This document shows, piece by piece, positions 5,605 to 6,190 of a stretch of DNA of 6,190 nt. Source of the stretch: Phycisphaerae bacterium (GTDB lineage Bacteria > Planctomycetota > Phycisphaerae > UBA1845 > UTPLA1). Location: positions 1-6,190 of the forward strand of contig JAJDEC010000512.1 of NCBI GenBank assembly GCA_029259995.1. Reading direction: 5' to 3'. Position 1 is the first letter of the stretch; the number at the start of each line of letters is the position of its first letter. The position numbers and the translations under genes were made by a program. Below the pieces are notes generated by a model. It worked only from the letters and a program-made list of their open reading frames with translations, was not told the origin of the DNA and ran no database searches.

Positions 5605-6190
5605 ATGTCGCGCGCGCTCTTGATCGCATCATTAATACTTCTTCTGACTCCCTTGATTCTCAACGGCGACGTTGTTGAAACCGACAGCACGCGGTTCATT
5701 GTCGTCCGCAACCAGGGCGGCCCCGTCATTGACGGTCCCCATCAGATTGACGCAACGACGACGATGGGCGTGTTCGATGAGATCGTTCAATCGTCGGCAT
5801 GGGATCAGACGCACGGCGGATCGTCCGAATCCTATCAGGACAGCAATATCGCCAACGGCGTTTACAGCGTTCATCTCGAAGTGGCGACCGACGCCGCCGG
5901 CGGCACGATGGGAACCGACATCGCCATGGGATATACCGAGGCTTTTTTTGAGGTGCTGTTCACGGTCACGGAACCGACGGACTTCAACGTCGCCGGTTCC
6001 TACAACGCGTTTGGTGAGATCAACGGCGCCATTTCGGAAGTCGAGCTTCGCATCGACAGCATCAGCGGCGGATCGCCCAGCCAGCTCATCGCCTACGCGA
6101 CGGAAAATTGCTGCCCGACTGTCAACACGGACGGCACACTCCTGCCCGGCGACTACGCGTTTCGAGCCCGTGCGCTCGGCATCGTCGATC
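5605..6190 (+). CDS. Secreted protein, array paralogue 4 (5' part, 195 residues visible)
   Basis: The reading frame is open from 5605 to the right edge with no stop. The signal peptide is very hydrophobic (MSRALLIASLILLLTPLILN, about 1-21). The shared domain is nearly complete: VVETDSTRF, VRNQGG, GGSSESYQDSNI, NGVYSVHLEV, GGTMGTDIAMGYTEAFFEV, DFNVAGSYNAFGEINGA, RIDSISGGSPSQ, the Cys pair in ENCCPTVN, and GTLLPGDYAFRAR at the edge. Where paralogues 2 and 3 have GPSIYG this copy reads ATTTMG, so it lost an otherwise conserved segment. The C-terminal module is outside the window; a dockerin-like tail is the likelier guess given the close match to paralogue 3, but a PEP-CTERM tail is possible. 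It probably shares a transcript with genes 2 and 3. Confidence 0.9.
   Translation, partial: MSRALLIASLILLLTPLILNGDVVETDSTRFIVVRNQGGPVIDGPHQIDATTTMGVFDEIVQSSAWDQTHGGSSESYQDSNIANGVYSVHLEVATDAAGGTMGTDIAMGYTEAFFEVLFTVTEPTDFNVAGSYNAFGEINGAISEVELRIDSISGGSPSQLIAYATENCCPTVNTDGTLLPGDYAFRARALGIVD

Overview
The window looks like chromosomal DNA of a Planctomycetota bacterium, by inference and without a search. The evidence is a planctomycete-style ECF-like sigma factor next to a membrane Ser/Thr kinase with an anti-sigma-type zinc motif, secreted proteins ending in either a PEP-CTERM tail or a dockerin-like double EF-hand, and fairly GC-rich sequence.

Left half, minus strand (about 1-2341): a sigma factor gene (2258 to 1665) is followed after 58 bases by a large kinase gene (start 1606) that runs off the left edge. 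Together they look like a two-gene signalling operon with a plausible promoter at 2312-2341. The kinase has an N-terminal HxxxCxxC zinc motif, a complete catalytic domain, one membrane segment and the start of TPR-like repeats.

Middle (2259-2946): a divergent intergenic region of nearly 700 bases with no convincing gene. It holds outward-facing candidate promoters for both sides, and near the right-hand one a motif TGTGATAA repeated two to three times.

Right half, plus strand (2947-6190): four tandem paralogous genes for exported proteins of about 235-285 residues. They share a signal peptide and an N-terminal domain of roughly 190 residues that I do not recognise. Copy 1 ends in a PEP-CTERM sorting tail. 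Copies 2 and 3 end in a dockerin-like module joined at the same place. Copy 4 runs off the right edge before its C-terminus, and copies 3 and 4 are the closest pair. A long bulged hairpin lies between copies 1 and 2, while copies 2, 3 and 4 are about 50 bases apart and probably co-transcribed.

A working picture is that the sigma-kinase pair senses and controls something at the cell envelope, and the adjacent array makes secreted surface proteins. A regulatory link between the two halves is suggested only by adjacency.
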